Positions 24,334-34,394 are shown, numbered from the stretch's first letter. The stretch: 64,000 nt of DNA from Sphingomonas sp. C3-2 (GCF_033025475.1 NZ_CP130322.1:806001-870000); one strand, 5' to 3'. Numbers and translations are program-made. Notes: generated by a model not told the origin, from the sequence alone.

Positions 24334-25023
24334 TCAATTCGTGCGTCGATAATCTGCCGTGATGCGCCCCGCCGCCAGCAATTCGGCCTCGTGCGCCGCC
24401 TCGCGCCAGCCTTCGGCAAGCGCGGCCTCTTCCCATTCCTGCATCGCCGGATGGGCGAGGATGCGGTCTACCCAGGCCTGCCCGGCGGCGCCGACATCCA
24501 GCCCATAGGTGCGCACGCGGTAGGCGACCGGCGCGTAAAAGGCGTCGGCGGCGGTGAAGCTGTCCCCGGCAAGCCAGGGACCGCCGAAACGCGAAAGCCC
24601 CTCCGCCCAGATTTCGGCGATCCGCGCGATATCGCGCTCGAGCGCGGCGCGCTTGGGATTGGGCGCGACCCGCACGCCGATATTCATCGTGCAGTCGTTG
24701 CGCAGCGCGCCGAAGCCGGCGTGCATTTCGGTAACCACGCAGTAGGCCCAGGCCCGTGCATCGGCGTGGGCAGGCCAGACGCCGGGGTGGCGTTCGGCCA
24801 GATAGAGCGCGATGCCGAGCGAATCCCAGATGCGGGTTTCACCATCAACTAGAACGGGCACCTGCCCGGTGGGCGAGAAGCTGCGAAAATCCTCGTAATT
24901 TTCAGGGCCAGTAAAGGGCTCTAGCCGATCGGTGAAGGCGAGCCCCAAGGCCTTCATCAGGATCCACGGGCGCAGCGACCAGCTCGAATAATTCCGGTTT
25001 GCGGTGATCAGCGTATAGGCCAT
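24334..25023 (-). CDS. Glutathione S-transferase family protein
   Basis: This protein of 229 residues has an N-terminal thioredoxin-like domain (NRNYSSWSLRPWILMKA with the likely catalytic Ser, and TGQVPVLVDGETRIWDSLGI for glutathione binding) and a C-terminal helical domain with GDSFTAADAFYAPV. The NYSSWSLR signature is typical of the maleylacetoacetate-isomerase/zeta-like GSTs common in sphingomonads. The substrate is unknown. I chose ATG 25023; two more residues are possible upstream. A terminator for the CoA-transferase genes separates it from them. Confidence 0.92.
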   Translation of the reverse strand: MAYTLITANRNYSSWSLRPWILMKALGLAFTDRLEPFTGPENYEDFRSFSPTGQVPVLVDGETRIWDSLGIALYLAERHPGVWPAHADARAWAYCVVTEMHAGFGALRNDCTMNIGVRVAPNPKRAALERDIARIAEIWAEGLSRFGGPWLAGDSFTAADAFYAPVAYRVRTYGLDVGAAGQAWVDRILAHPAMQEWEEAALAEGWREAAHEAELLAAGRITADYRRTN

Positions 25024-25055
25024 GCGCACTCTCCCGTGATTGCCGGGCGCGCCAT

Positions 25056-25092
25056 GAAAAAAGCCGGCCCCGCGCGTGCGGAGCCGGCCTTA
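25056..25092 (-). terminator. Rho-independent terminator of scoA-scoB
   Basis: A GC-rich stem built from two CCGGC blocks with one mismatch ends in six T residues on the minus strand, 24 bp after the scoB stop. Confidence 0.85.
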
Positions 25093-25115
25093 TCACAGCC
25101 AAAGCGGTTGTGCGA

Positions 25116-25766
25116 TCAGCTGATGTAATGCGCGCTTGTCTTGGCGGCGACTTCCTCGGCGGTTACGCCGGGGGCAAGCTCGACCAGCCGGAACGGGCTG
25201 GCATGATCGGGCCGCTGGAACACGGCGAGATCGGTGACGATCATATCGACGACATTCTTGCCGGTGAGCGGCAGCGTGCAGGCGGGAATGAACTTGGGAT
25301 CGCCGTTCTTGGAGGTGTGTTCCATCACGACGATGATCTTTTTCACCCCCGCGACGAGATCCATCGCACCGCCCATGCCCTTGATCATCTTGCCCGGGAT
25401 CATCCAGTTGGCGATGTCGCCATTTTCGGCGACTTCCATCGCACCGAGCACGGTGAGATCGATATGCCCGCCACGGATCATGGCAAAGCTGTCCGCCGAG
25501 CTGAAATAGACCGACGACGGCAGTTCCGAAATGGTCTGCTTGCCCGCATTGATCAGATCGGGATCGACATCCTCGGGATAGGGGAACGGGCCGATGCCAA
25601 GCATGCCGTTTTCGGACTGGAGCGTGACCTCGACCCCGTCTGGGATGTGGTTCGCCACCAACGTCGGGATGCCGATGCCGAGATTGACGTAGAAACCGTC
25701 CTTGAGTTCCTTTGCCGCACGCGCGGCCATTTCATCGCGCGTCCAGCCTTTGGTTTGCTCAACCAT
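25116..25766 (-). CDS. scoB: 3-oxoacid CoA-transferase subunit B
   Basis: This protein of 216 residues is the catalytic subunit, which moves CoA between succinyl-CoA and acetoacetate. The active-site Glu lies in [33 protein letters not shown] and [25 protein letters not shown] are family landmarks. The A subunit gene ends 2 bp upstream on the same strand. With subunit A it would feed ketone bodies or polyhydroxyalkanoate products into acetyl-CoA. Confidence 0.95.
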   Translation of the reverse strand: MVEQTKGWTRDEMAARAAKELKDGFYVNLGIGIPTLVANHIPDGVEVTLQSENGMLGIGPFPYPEDVDPDLINAGKQTISELPSSVYFSSADSFAMIRGGHIDLTVLGAMEVAENGDIANWMIPGKMIKGMGGAMDLVAGVKKIIVVMEHTSKNGDPKFIPACTLPLTGKNVVDMIVTDLAVFQRPDHASPFRLVELAPGVTAEEVAAKTSAHYIS

Positions 25767-25768
25767 GA

Positions 25769-26476
25769 TTATGCCCCCTCCCGCGCACGCGTGGTCGTGA
25801 ATTCGATCTTCTTGTCATAGGGCGCACCCACGATCATCCGCTTCACATAGATGCCGGGCAGATGGATCGCATCGGGATCGAGACTGCCAACGGGGACAAC
25901 CTCTTCCACCTCGGCCACGCAGATCTTGCCTGCGGTGGCCATGGGCTGGTTGAAGTTGCGCGCCGTCTTGCGGAAGATGAGGTTTCCGGCCTCGTCGGCC
26001 TTCCACCCCTTGATGATCGAGACATCGGCACGGATGCCGCGTTCGAGGATATATTCCTCTCCGTCGAAGAGCTTCACTTCCTTGCCCTCGGCCACCAGCG
26101 TGCCGACGCCCGTCTTGGTGTAGAAGCCGGGAATACCCGCACCACCAGCACGGCAGCGTTCGGCGAGCGTGCCCTGCGGGCAGAACTCGACCTCAAGCTC
26201 GCCCGAGAGATATTGGCGCTCGAACTCCTTGTTCTCGCCGACATAGGACGAGATCATCTTCTTCACCTGCCGCGAGCGCAGCAGCTTGCCCAGGCCTTCA
26301 TTGTCGATGCCGGCATTGTTGGAAGCGATGGTGAGATTCTTGACGCCCGATGCCTGGATGGCATCGATCAGGCGTTCGGGAATGCCGCACAGGCCAAAAC
26401 CGCCCGCGCAGAGCGTCATGCCGTCGAACAACAGCCCCTCAAGCGCAGCCTGCGCATCGGGAAAAAGTTTTTTCAT
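25769..26476 (-). CDS. scoA: 3-oxoacid CoA-transferase subunit A
   Basis: The 235-residue partner of ScoB contains [22 protein letters not shown] at the N-terminus, [15 protein letters not shown] and [12 protein letters not shown], all typical of the glutaconate/3-oxoacid CoA-transferase alpha subunit. It binds CoA together with subunit B. It starts with AGGACC upstream and is the first gene of a two-gene operon. Confidence 0.95.
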   Translation of the reverse strand: MKKLFPDAQAALEGLLFDGMTLCAGGFGLCGIPERLIDAIQASGVKNLTIASNNAGIDNEGLGKLLRSRQVKKMISSYVGENKEFERQYLSGELEVEFCPQGTLAERCRAGGAGIPGFYTKTGVGTLVAEGKEVKLFDGEEYILERGIRADVSIIKGWKADEAGNLIFRKTARNFNQPMATAGKICVAEVEEVVPVGSLDPDAIHLPGIYVKRMIVGAPYDKKIEFTTTRAREGA

Positions 26477-26601
26477 TCAGGGTCCTCCCCAAGTTTTATG
26501 GGCGGAGGATGTAATCGGTTTCCCAAAGCGTCAATCGCGCGCCGCTTGCAAAGCCCGAAGCCGCGATTGCCATTCTTGCACCTTGGGCGCGTTTCAACCG
26601 A

Positions 26602-27525
26602 TCAGCCAGCACACCCCGCAAGCCGCAGACCGGGGCGTGGCCAATCCATCCGCACCAGCCGCCCCGTGCCCGACAGGGTGATGAAGGCCGTGGCCATATC
26701 CACGCCGCCCCAGCAGATATTGGTGGTGAAGGGATCGTCCATCGGCACGAAATCGATCAGTTCGCCTTCCGGCGAGATCACGGTAATGCCGCCCTGCCCC
26801 ACGGTCGCGACGCAGATATTGCCGCACGCCTCGACCCCAAGGCTGTCGAAATAGGTGTAGCCGGCAGGCGAATAGAGGAAGCGGCCACCGCCGCCGGTGA
26901 GCCCCGGGGTGCTGCGAACCCGGCCGGGGCCGTCGAGATCAAACGCCCAGAGCTTGGAGGTATAGGTTTCGGCGACATAGAGCGTGTTGCCATCGGGAGA
27001 GAGGCCGATGCCGTTCGGGTTTTCGAGCGGGAAGATCACTTCCTCGATGTGGCTGCCGTCAGCCCGGGCATAGAAGACACCGACGACATCGCGTGAGCGC
27101 GGGCCGGTTTTGCCATGATCGGTGAACCAGAAGCCGCCATGCGCATCGAAGACGATGTCGTTCGGACCACGCAGGGACACATCGCCCGCATGGGTGTAGA
27201 GCGTTTCGACCGCGCCCGTGGCGATATCCACGCGCTGGATCGCCCCGCCCGCATAATCGGACGCGGTGCCGTGGGGAACGAGCAGTCCGCCCGCCTCCGC
27301 CCAGCCGAAACCGCCATTGTTGCAGACATAGAGATGCCCGTCCGGCCCCAACGCCAGCCCATTGGGCCCGCCCCCGGTTTCGGCGACGGCGGACAGGGAA
27401 CCATCCGGTTGCACCCGCGTGATCCGGCCCGCTGCGATCTCGACCAGAATGACGCTGCCATCGGCCATGGCCACGGGCCCTTCGGGAAAACGCAGGCCCG
27501 ATGCGACCTGATGGACTGCGATCAT
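26602..27525 (-). CDS. SMP-30/gluconolactonase-family protein
   Basis: This six-bladed beta-propeller of 307 residues is a probable lactonase of the SMP-30/LRE-like group. Repeating blade segments are seen: GPNGLALGPDGHLYVCNNGG, GPNDIVFDAHGGFWFTDHG and NPNGIGLSPDGNTLYVAET, which together hold the metal-binding Glu/Asn/Asp residues. ATG 27525 is chosen because GGGGAGGGG stands just before it; the longer frame would overlap the divergent gene's promoter. It is divergent from a ThDP-enzyme gene, and the pair may act on one carbohydrate or acid, but that is inference. Confidence 0.9.
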   Translation of the reverse strand: MIAVHQVASGLRFPEGPVAMADGSVILVEIAAGRITRVQPDGSLSAVAETGGGPNGLALGPDGHLYVCNNGGFGWAEAGGLLVPHGTASDYAGGAIQRVDIATGAVETLYTHAGDVSLRGPNDIVFDAHGGFWFTDHGKTGPRSRDVVGVFYARADGSHIEEVIFPLENPNGIGLSPDGNTLYVAETYTSKLWAFDLDGPGRVRSTPGLTGGGGRFLYSPAGYTYFDSLGVEACGNICVATVGQGGITVISPEGELIDFVPMDDPFTTNICWGGVDMATAFITLSGTGRLVRMDWPRPGLRLAGCAG

Positions 27526-27623
27526 CCTGCCCCTCCCCTCTGCGCGCCCGGCGGCTGTTGACTTGGATGAGAGCAAAGGCCACCCCTTTCGACAAGGAAA
27601 AAACAATCCGGAGAGCGAGTGCC

Positions 27624-29294
27624 ATGCCAGCCAGAACCGGCGGCCGCATCCTTGTCGACCAGTTGATCGCGCAGGGCTGCGATCGGATTTTCACCGTGCC
27701 GGGCGAAAGCTTTCTCGCCGTGCTCGACGCGCTGCACGATACCCCTCAGATCGAAACGGTGATCTGCCGTCAGGAAGGTGGTGTCACCTTCATGGCCGAG
27801 GCGGACGGCGCGATGACCGGGCGACCGGGTATCGCCTTCGTCACGCGCGGGCCGGGCGCCACCAATGCATCGATCGGCGTGCACGTCGCGATGCAGGATT
27901 CGACGCCAATGATCCTGTTCATCGGCGACGTTGCGCGCGGCGACCGCGACCGTGAGGGATTTCAGGAAGTCGATTTTCAGGCGATGTTCACCCCACTCGC
28001 CAAATGGGCGGCGCGGATCGACGATGCGCGGCGCATTCCCGAATATGTCGCGCGCGCCTATGCCACCGCGATGTCGGGACGCCCCGGCCCGGTGGTGCTG
28101 GCGCTGCCCGAAGACATGCTGTGCGATGCGGTGGAGGCGATCGATCGCCCGCGCGTCGTGCCGCCTGAACAGGCGCCCGATGCCGAAGCGCTGATGACGA
28201 TGGTCGACCTGCTGAAGGACGCGTGCGCGCCGATTGCAATCGTGGGCGGCGCGGGCTGGTGCGCAGGCGCCGCGCATTATTTCAAGGAATGGGCCGAACG
28301 CGTCGGCATTCCGGTGGCGGCCGCATTCCGCCGGCAGGATGCGATCGACAATGACAGCGCCGTTTGGGCGGGCAATCTGGGCTATGGACCCAACCCCAAG
28401 CTGGTGGAGCGCGTGCGCAATGCCGACCTGATTCTGGCGGTAGGCGCGCGATTGGGCGAGGCGACGACTGATGGTTATTCGCTGATCACGCCCGATCACC
28501 CCGACCAGATACTGATCCATGTCCACCCCGACCCCAATGAGCTGAACCGCGTGTACCGCGCCGATCTGGCGATCTGCGCGGATATGCGCGAATTCGCCGA
28601 GGAGGCGTCGCTATGGGAGGATGATCTGCTCGATTTCGACGCGGGCAAGGAGGCGCACGGCGAGTGGGAGGCGTGGAACGAGCCCGTGCCCGTCGACGTG
28701 CAACTGGACCTTGGCATGTGCGTGAAGGCGATGCGCGAAAAGCTGCCCGCCGACACCTTCATCTGCAACGGCGCGGGGAATTTTTCCGGCTGGTGGCATC
28801 GCCACTGGCGCTACAAGCCGGGCAGCCAGTTGGCGCCGACCGCAGGCGCGATGGGCTATGGCCTGCCCGCCGCAGTGGCCGCGTGCCTGCGCCATCCCGA
28901 CCGGCAGGTGGTGGCGCTGGCGGGAGACGGCGACTTCCTGATGAACGGACAGGAACTGGCGACCGCGATCCGTTATGGCTGCAACATGCTGGTGCTGGTG
29001 ATCGACAACGGCGCCTATGGCACGATCCGCATGCATCAGGAGCGCGAATATCCCGGCCGTGTTTCGGCAACCACGTTGGTCAACCCGGACTTTGCGGCGC
29101 TGGCGCGCGCTTATGGTGCCTGGGCGACGACGGTGGACAGCACCGACGCCTTCCCGGCCGCGCTCGACGAAGCGCTGGAGCAAACCGGCGTGCGGCTCAT
29201 CCATTTCCGGACCGAGGTGAACAATATCGCCGCAGGCGGCCTGACGCTGGACAAGGTGCAGGCGCTGGGCCGCAAGGCACGCGGCGAGGGCTGA
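27624..29294 (+). CDS. Thiamine diphosphate enzyme, acetolactate-synthase-like
   Basis: This protein of 556 residues has the three ThDP-enzyme domains: an N-terminal PYR domain with the cofactor-activating Glu in CRQEGGVTFMAEADG, a middle domain, and a C-terminal PP domain with GDGDFLMNGQEL (the GDG...N magnesium/diphosphate motif). It resembles the COG0028 family used for acetolactate, oxalyl-CoA or benzoylformate chemistry. The length and the single gene without ilvH argue against true acetolactate synthase. ATG 27624 has GGAGAG upstream. It is divergent from the SMP-30 gene. Confidence 0.92.
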   Translation: MPARTGGRILVDQLIAQGCDRIFTVPGESFLAVLDALHDTPQIETVICRQEGGVTFMAEADGAMTGRPGIAFVTRGPGATNASIGVHVAMQDSTPMILFIGDVARGDRDREGFQEVDFQAMFTPLAKWAARIDDARRIPEYVARAYATAMSGRPGPVVLALPEDMLCDAVEAIDRPRVVPPEQAPDAEALMTMVDLLKDACAPIAIVGGAGWCAGAAHYFKEWAERVGIPVAAAFRRQDAIDNDSAVWAGNLGYGPNPKLVERVRNADLILAVGARLGEATTDGYSLITPDHPDQILIHVHPDPNELNRVYRADLAICADMREFAEEASLWEDDLLDFDAGKEAHGEWEAWNEPVPVDVQLDLGMCVKAMREKLPADTFICNGAGNFSGWWHRHWRYKPGSQLAPTAGAMGYGLPAAVAACLRHPDRQVVALAGDGDFLMNGQELATAIRYGCNMLVLVIDNGAYGTIRMHQEREYPGRVSATTLVNPDFAALARAYGAWATTVDSTDAFPAALDEALEQTGVRLIHFRTEVNNIAAGGLTLDKVQALGRKARGEG

Positions 29295-29302
29295 CGCAAG
29301 AA

Positions 29303-29336
29303 AAGGGCCTCGCTCCGATGAGGGAACGAGGCCCTT
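29303..29336. terminator. Bidirectional terminator between the ThDP enzyme and pcm genes
   Basis: AAGGGCCTCG and its complement enclose a 14-nt loop. The minus-strand side ends in TTTTCTT and the plus side in CTTCC. It can end both convergent transcripts; the minus-strand one would carry about 150 nt beyond the pcm stop. Confidence 0.8.
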
Positions 29337-29481
29337 CCTGCGACCCTCGGCAGGCCCCGAGCTCCCGCAGCCCGAAAGAGGGAGTAAACTTCCGAACTGC
29401 TGCTGAAGCGACAACGACCGCCTTGCGTTCGGGTTTCGGAAGGTGCGACAGACGGTTGCGTCGTACCGACAATCGGTGGGC

Positions 29482-30147
29482 TCAGGCGATATCGTCGGCA
29501 AGGCCCGGATCAACGCCGCTGAGAAGCGGGACGAAGCGCACATCGCAAAGGCCGTGCGCGGAAAAATCGCCCTTCCCCATGCGCCGGTAGAGCATCAACG
29601 CCTGACCATCGCCCGGTTGCGCCACCGGCATGACGAGGCGTCCGCCGATTTTCAGCTGGTAAAGCAATGCGGAAGGGACATGGGTGCCAGCAGCCGAGAC
29701 GATGATCGCGTCATAGGGTGCGGCAGCAGGCCAGCCCGACAGCCCGTCTGCGGCAATGATATGGACATTGCCCAGATGCAGATCGGCGATCCGGCCTGCC
29801 GCCTCCGCCGCAAGCGGGGCGCGGCGTTCGAGCGCATGGACCGAGGCGGCGATCTGCCCCATGACGGCGGACGCGTAGCCCGATCCTGCGCCCACTTCGA
29901 GCACGCTCGCCCCCGCGTCGATCTCCGCCGCATCGATCATCAATGCGACGATATAGGGCTGGGATATGGTCTGCCCCGCCCCAATCGGGAGCGGGCAATC
30001 ATCATAGGCGTAAGGGCGCTCTTCCTCTGGCAGGAAGAGGTGGCGCGGCACCGTGCGCATCGCCGCCAGCAGGCGCGGGCTGTGAATACCCCGCGCCTCG
30101 ATCTGGCGGGCCACCATGTGATCGCGTGCCGCTGCATCACCCGGCAT
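29482..30147 (-). CDS. pcm: Protein-L-isoaspartate O-methyltransferase
   Basis: This cytoplasmic enzyme of 221 residues methylates isoaspartyl groups in aged proteins using S-adenosylmethionine. The N-terminal VPRHLFLPEEERPYAYDDCPLPIGAGQTISQPYIVALM is highly typical, and the SAM loop is EVGAGSGYASAVMGQ. The C-terminus is a little shorter than in E. coli. It lies 47 bp downstream of thiSG on the same strand and convergent with the ThDP-enzyme gene. Confidence 0.95.
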   Translation of the reverse strand: MPGDAAARDHMVARQIEARGIHSPRLLAAMRTVPRHLFLPEEERPYAYDDCPLPIGAGQTISQPYIVALMIDAAEIDAGASVLEVGAGSGYASAVMGQIAASVHALERRAPLAAEAAGRIADLHLGNVHIIAADGLSGWPAAAPYDAIIVSAAGTHVPSALLYQLKIGGRLVMPVAQPGDGQALMLYRRMGKGDFSAHGLCDVRFVPLLSGVDPGLADDIA

Positions 30148-30194
30148 GTCCGGCCTCCGTTACCCCCGCACGGGGATAACGCAGCGCCGCGCGA

Positions 30195-31187
30195 TCAGAT
30201 CAATCCGGCAAGCGGGCTCGACGGATCGGCATAGCGGCGCTTGCCCATGCGGCCGGCCAGATAGGAAAGACGCCCCGCCTCGACCGCCGCCTTCATCGCG
30301 CGTGCCATCATGAGGGGGTTCTTCGCCTCGGCGATGGCGGTGTTCATCAGGACGCCGTCACACCCCAGCTCCATCGCGACCGCCGCATCCGACGCGGTGC
30401 CGACGCCGGCATCAACCAGCACGGGCACCTTGGCGCCCTCGACGATCAGGCGAATCGTGACGCGGTTCTGGATACCGAGCCCCGAGCCGATCGGCGCGCC
30501 CAGCGGCATCACCGCAACCGCGCCCGCATCCTCAAGCTGCTTCGCCGCGATCGGATCGTCGACGCAGTAGACCATCGGCTTGAAGCCTTCCTTGGCGAGG
30601 ACCTCGGTCGCGCGCAGCGTCTCGCGCATGTCGGGGTACAGCGTCTTGGCCTCGCCCAGCACCTCGAGCTTGACCAGATCCCAGCCCCCGGCTTCGCGCG
30701 CAAGGCGCAGCGTGCGGATCGCGTCATCGGCGGTGAAGCAGCCTGCGGTGTTGGGGAGATAGGTGATCTTTTTGGGATCGATGAAATCGGTGAGCATCGG
30801 CGCCTTGGGATCGGCGATATTCACCCGGCGCACGGCAACCGTGACGATTTCCGCCCCCGACGCCTCAACCGCGGCGGCGTTTTCGGCGAAGTCCTTGTAC
30901 TTGCCGGTGCCGACGATTAGGCGCGAGCGGAAGGTGTGGCCCGCCACGGTCCAGCTGTCATCGTCCGACTGGCCGCCGCCCACGAAATGGACGATTTCGA
31001 GCTGGTCGCCATCCTCGACCTTCACATCGGCGAGAGTCGAACGGGGGACGACCTCGAGATTGCGTTCGACCGCGACCTTGGCGGGATCGAGCCCCAGTTC
31101 GGCAGCGAGATCGGCAATCGACATGCCCGATACGATCCTGCGATGTTCGCCGTTCACCTCGATCGAAACCGTTCCGTCCGTGCTCAT
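30195..31187 (-). CDS. thiSG: Fused sulfur carrier ThiS / thiazole synthase ThiG
   Basis: This protein of 330 residues joins two thiamine-pathway proteins. Residues 1-72 are ThiS (VEVNGE-like start, [15 protein letters not shown]), which carries sulfur as a C-terminal thiocarboxylate. Residues about 78-330 are ThiG, a TIM barrel that makes the thiazole phosphate from deoxyxylulose 5-phosphate, dehydroglycine and ThiS sulfur. The Schiff-base Lys is K173 in DLVKLEVLG. The Gly-Gly that must be free in separate ThiS is buried at 70-72 here and followed by QSDDDS. No other thi genes are nearby. It is divergent from aroQ with a 78-bp gap. Confidence 0.95.
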   Translation of the reverse strand: MSTDGTVSIEVNGEHRRIVSGMSIADLAAELGLDPAKVAVERNLEVVPRSTLADVKVEDGDQLEIVHFVGGGQSDDDSWTVAGHTFRSRLIVGTGKYKDFAENAAAVEASGAEIVTVAVRRVNIADPKAPMLTDFIDPKKITYLPNTAGCFTADDAIRTLRLAREAGGWDLVKLEVLGEAKTLYPDMRETLRATEVLAKEGFKPMVYCVDDPIAAKQLEDAGAVAVMPLGAPIGSGLGIQNRVTIRLIVEGAKVPVLVDAGVGTASDAAVAMELGCDGVLMNTAIAEAKNPLMMARAMKAAVEAGRLSYLAGRMGKRRYADPSSPLAGLI

Positions 31188-31265
31188 TCAACTCAAACCT
31201 TTGCGTGTTTCCGTCGCGGGCCATATAGGGAGCCCCTTGGCAATGCCGCAACCGAAAGGCTCGTA

Positions 31266-31706
31266 ATGGCAGATACAAAGACCGTGTTCGTGCTCAACGG
31301 CCCCAATCTCAACCTGCTTGGGCTGCGCGAACCGGAAATCTACGGATCTGACACGCTGGACGACATTGCAGACCGTCTGGAAGACCGGGCACGCGAACTG
31401 GGGCTTGTCATCGACATGCGCCAATCGAACCATGAGGGGCATCTGATCGACTGGCTGCACGAGGCGAATGCCGAGGGCGCACAGGCGGTTATCCTCAATC
31501 CGGGCGGTTACACGCATACTTCGGTGGCGCTGCACGACGCGATCAAATCGATCACCGTGCCCGTTATCGAGGTCCATCTTTCAAACCCGCATGCGCGGGA
31601 AAGCTTTCGCCATGTCAGTTATGTAGGCCGCGCGGCCAAGGGAACCATTGCGGGCTTCGGCGCGCTCTCCTATTCCCTTGCGCTGGACGCGGCCGCCCGT
31701 CTCTGA
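31266..31706 (+). CDS. aroQ: 3-dehydroquinate dehydratase, type II
   Basis: This protein of 146 residues is a dodecameric enzyme of the shikimate pathway. The N-terminal [17 protein letters not shown] contains the mobile-loop Tyr, RQSNHEG and NPGGYTHTS line the active site, and [17 protein letters not shown] has the catalytic His. ATG 31266 has GAAAGG upstream. accB starts 37 bp later, so aroQ-accB-accC is probably one transcript, an order known from many proteobacteria. Confidence 0.97.
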   Translation: MADTKTVFVLNGPNLNLLGLREPEIYGSDTLDDIADRLEDRARELGLVIDMRQSNHEGHLIDWLHEANAEGAQAVILNPGGYTHTSVALHDAIKSITVPVIEVHLSNPHARESFRHVSYVGRAAKGTIAGFGALSYSLALDAAARL

Positions 31707-31743
31707 CAATAGCGCTCGCTTCAAGGGGTAAAATGAGGGTCGG

Positions 31744-32220
31744 ATGACGACTGAAAAAACCAACGACACCATGCAGATCGACCCGGCGCTGGTTCGCCAG
31801 CTGGCAGAACTGCTCGACGACAGCAAGCTGACCGAAATCGAGGTGCAGGACGGCGATCGCCGCATCCGCGTTGCCCGTAACGTCACGATTGCGGCAGCAG
31901 CCCCCGTGGCGATGGCCGCGCCGGTGGCAGCAGCGCCTGTTGCAGCGGCAGCGCCCGCAGCCGAGGCACCCGCAGCGGCAGCGCCTGCCAATGCAATCAA
32001 GTCGCCCATGGTCGGTACCGTCTATCTCGCGCCCGAACCGGATGCCGCGAGCTTCGTGACCATCGGCAGCACCGTGAAGGCCGGCGACACGCTCCTCATC
32101 GTCGAAGCGATGAAGGTGATGAACCCGATCACCGCGCCGAGCGGTGGCCGCGTGACCGCCATCCTCGTCGAAAATGGCCAGCCGGTCGAATACGACCAGC
32201 CGCTCGTTGTCGTCGAGTAA
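31744..32220 (+). CDS. accB: Acetyl-CoA carboxylase biotin carboxyl carrier protein
   Basis: This protein of 158 residues is part of the first step of fatty acid synthesis. The C-terminal biotinyl domain has EAMKVMNPI with biotin attached to Lys124. The N-terminal 48 residues resemble AccB, and the middle is a flexible Ala/Pro linker (about 50-82) as usual. It precedes accC by 6 bp. Confidence 0.97.
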   Translation: MTTEKTNDTMQIDPALVRQLAELLDDSKLTEIEVQDGDRRIRVARNVTIAAAAPVAMAAPVAAAPVAAAAPAAEAPAAAAPANAIKSPMVGTVYLAPEPDAASFVTIGSTVKAGDTLLIVEAMKVMNPITAPSGGRVTAILVENGQPVEYDQPLVVVE

Positions 32221-32226
32221 GCGACC

Positions 32227-33579
32227 ATGAAGATCGAGAAGCTCCTGATCGCCAATCGCGGCGAGATCGCGCTGCGCATCCACCGCGCGGCGCACGAAAT
32301 GGGCATCCGGACGGTAGCCGTGCATTCGACCGCAGACGCGGACGCCATGCACGTGCGCCTGGCCGACGAGGCGATCTGCATCGGCCCGCCGCCGGCGGGC
32401 GAGAGCTATCTCAACATCCCCAACATCATCTCGGCTGCCGAGATCAGCCATGCCGATGCGATCCATCCCGGCTATGGCTTCCTTTCGGAAAACGCGCAGT
32501 TCGCCGAGATCGTTGAATCGCACGGCATCGTCTTTGTCGGCCCCAAGCCGGAACATATCCGCACGATGGGCGATAAGGTCGAGGCCAAGCGCACCGCGGG
32601 CAAGCTGGGCCTGCCGCTGGTTCCGGGTTCGGACGGCGCGCTGACCGGCATTGAAAGCGCCAAGATCATCGCCGAACAGATCGGGTATCCGGTGCTGATC
32701 AAGGCGGCATCGGGCGGCGGCGGCCGCGGGATGAAGGTGGTGCCAAGCGCCGATCAGCTCGAAAGCCTGATCGGCCAGGCCAAGAGCGAGGCCAAGGCGG
32801 CGTTCGGCGACGACACCGTCTATATGGAAAAATATCTCGGCAACCCGCGCCACATTGAATTCCAGGTGTTCGGCGACGGCAGCGGCAACGCCATCCATCT
32901 GGGGGAGCGCGACTGTTCGCTGCAGCGCCGCCACCAGAAGGTTCTGGAAGAAGCGCCCTCCCCCATCCTCAGCCACGCACAGCGCGACGAAATGGGTGCG
33001 ATCTGCGCCAAGGCCATGGCCGAAATGGGCTATCGCGGCGCTGGCACGATCGAGTTCCTGTACGAAAATGGCGAGTTCTACTTCATCGAGATGAACACCC
33101 GCCTGCAGGTGGAGCATCCGGTGACCGAAGCGATCACCGGCCTCGACCTCGTCCGCGAACAGATCCGCATCGCCGAAGGCAACCCGCTGACCCTGCGCCA
33201 GCAGGATGTGCAGTTCCGCGGCCATGCGATCGAATGCCGTATCAATGCCGAAGACCCGCGCACCTTTGCCCCCTCGCCGGGCCTGGTGAAGAGCTTCCAC
33301 GCGCCGGGCGGCATGCACGTGCGCGTCGATAGCGGGCTGTATGCCGGGTACAAGGTGCCGCCTTATTACGACAGCATGATTGCCAAGCTGATCGTATACG
33401 GCACGACCCGTCAGGGCGCCCTTCGCCGTCTGCGCCGCGCGCTGCAGGAATTCGTGATCGAGGGCATGAAGACCACGATCCCGCTGCATCAGGCGCTGCT
33501 CGACGATCCCGAATTCCAGTCGGGCGACTATACGATCAAGTGGCTGGAAGAATGGCTGGCCAAGCAGGACGACGCCTGA
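32227..33579 (+). CDS. accC: Acetyl-CoA carboxylase biotin carboxylase subunit
   Basis: This protein of 450 residues carboxylates the biotin on AccB using ATP and bicarbonate. It starts [26 protein letters not shown], has the ATP-grasp Gly loop [11 protein letters not shown], and carries [18 protein letters not shown] with the metal and catalytic residues. The length is normal. It forms an operon with accB; accA and accD are elsewhere. Confidence 0.98.
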   Translation: MKIEKLLIANRGEIALRIHRAAHEMGIRTVAVHSTADADAMHVRLADEAICIGPPPAGESYLNIPNIISAAEISHADAIHPGYGFLSENAQFAEIVESHGIVFVGPKPEHIRTMGDKVEAKRTAGKLGLPLVPGSDGALTGIESAKIIAEQIGYPVLIKAASGGGGRGMKVVPSADQLESLIGQAKSEAKAAFGDDTVYMEKYLGNPRHIEFQVFGDGSGNAIHLGERDCSLQRRHQKVLEEAPSPILSHAQRDEMGAICAKAMAEMGYRGAGTIEFLYENGEFYFIEMNTRLQVEHPVTEAITGLDLVREQIRIAEGNPLTLRQQDVQFRGHAIECRINAEDPRTFAPSPGLVKSFHAPGGMHVRVDSGLYAGYKVPPYYDSMIAKLIVYGTTRQGALRRLRRALQEFVIEGMKTTIPLHQALLDDPEFQSGDYTIKWLEEWLAKQDDA

Positions 33580-33611
33580 GCGCATTTCGAGCATAGACTA
33601 AGGAGGTCCGG

Positions 33612-34316
33612 ATGCCTGATCTTACCGCGTTTCCGATTACGAGGCGCTGGCCGGCCAAGCATCCGGACCGTATTCAGCTTTATTCGCTACCCACGCCCAA
33701 TGGCGTGAAGGCTTCGATCATGCTGGAAGAGATCGGGCTTCCCTATGAGCCCCATCTGATCGATATCGGCGCGAACGAGACCTGGACGCCCGAATATCTG
33801 GCGCTCAACCCCAATGGCAAAATCCCGGCGATCATCGATCCGGACGGCCCCGGCGGCCAGCCGCTGGCGCTGTTCGAATCGGGCGCGATCCTCCTCTATC
33901 TGGCCGACAAGACCGGAAAGTTCATCCCGCACGACGTCCACCAGCGTTACGAGACGATCCAGTGGGTCTTCTTCCAGATGGCGGCGATCGGGCCGATGTT
34001 CGGTCAGGTTGGTTTTTTCCACAAATTCGCGGGCCGCGAATATGAGGACAAGCGCCCCCTCCAGCGCTATGTGGCCGAAAGCAAGCGCCTGCTGGGTGTT
34101 CTTGAGAGCCGGCTGGACGGGCGCGACTGGATCATGGGCGAGGATTACACCATCGCCGATATTTCGATGCTGGGCTGGGTGCGCAACCTGATCGGTTTCT
34201 ACGATGCGGGCGAGCTGGTCGATTTCGCCAGCCTGAAGCACGTGCCCGCATGGCTGGAGCGTGGACTTGCCCGTCCGGCCGTGCAGCGCGGGCTGAACAT
34301 TCCCGCACGCGGCTGA
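33612..34316 (+). CDS. Glutathione S-transferase, YfcG/YghU-like (nu class)
   Basis: This protein of 234 residues has a thioredoxin-like N-terminal domain (LYSLPTPNGVKASIMLEEIGLPYE; Asn/Thr near the disulfide-bond reductase site, and no Cys) and a helical C-terminal domain with GEDYTIADISMLGWVRNLIGFY. The TPNG motif is that of the nu class, which has glutathione-disulfide reductase activity rather than classical conjugation. It starts 32 bp after accC with an AAGGAGG Shine-Dalgarno. Confidence 0.93.
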   Translation: MPDLTAFPITRRWPAKHPDRIQLYSLPTPNGVKASIMLEEIGLPYEPHLIDIGANETWTPEYLALNPNGKIPAIIDPDGPGGQPLALFESGAILLYLADKTGKFIPHDVHQRYETIQWVFFQMAAIGPMFGQVGFFHKFAGREYEDKRPLQRYVAESKRLLGVLESRLDGRDWIMGEDYTIADISMLGWVRNLIGFYDAGELVDFASLKHVPAWLERGLARPAVQRGLNIPARG

Positions 34317-34394
34317 TCCCCCCATCGCCATCGTCAAGGAACAGATGCGCCGCGCGGCGCATTGGACCACTATATCAAACCCAAGGAGCAGGCC

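Noticed and set aside
29197-29472. 91-codon minus-strand frame downstream of pcm
   Set aside because: It runs through the terminator hairpin into the 3' end of the ThDP-enzyme gene, so it is unlikely to be translated.
31615-33594. 659-codon minus-strand frame opposite accB-accC
   Set aside because: Antisense shadow of two well-supported genes.
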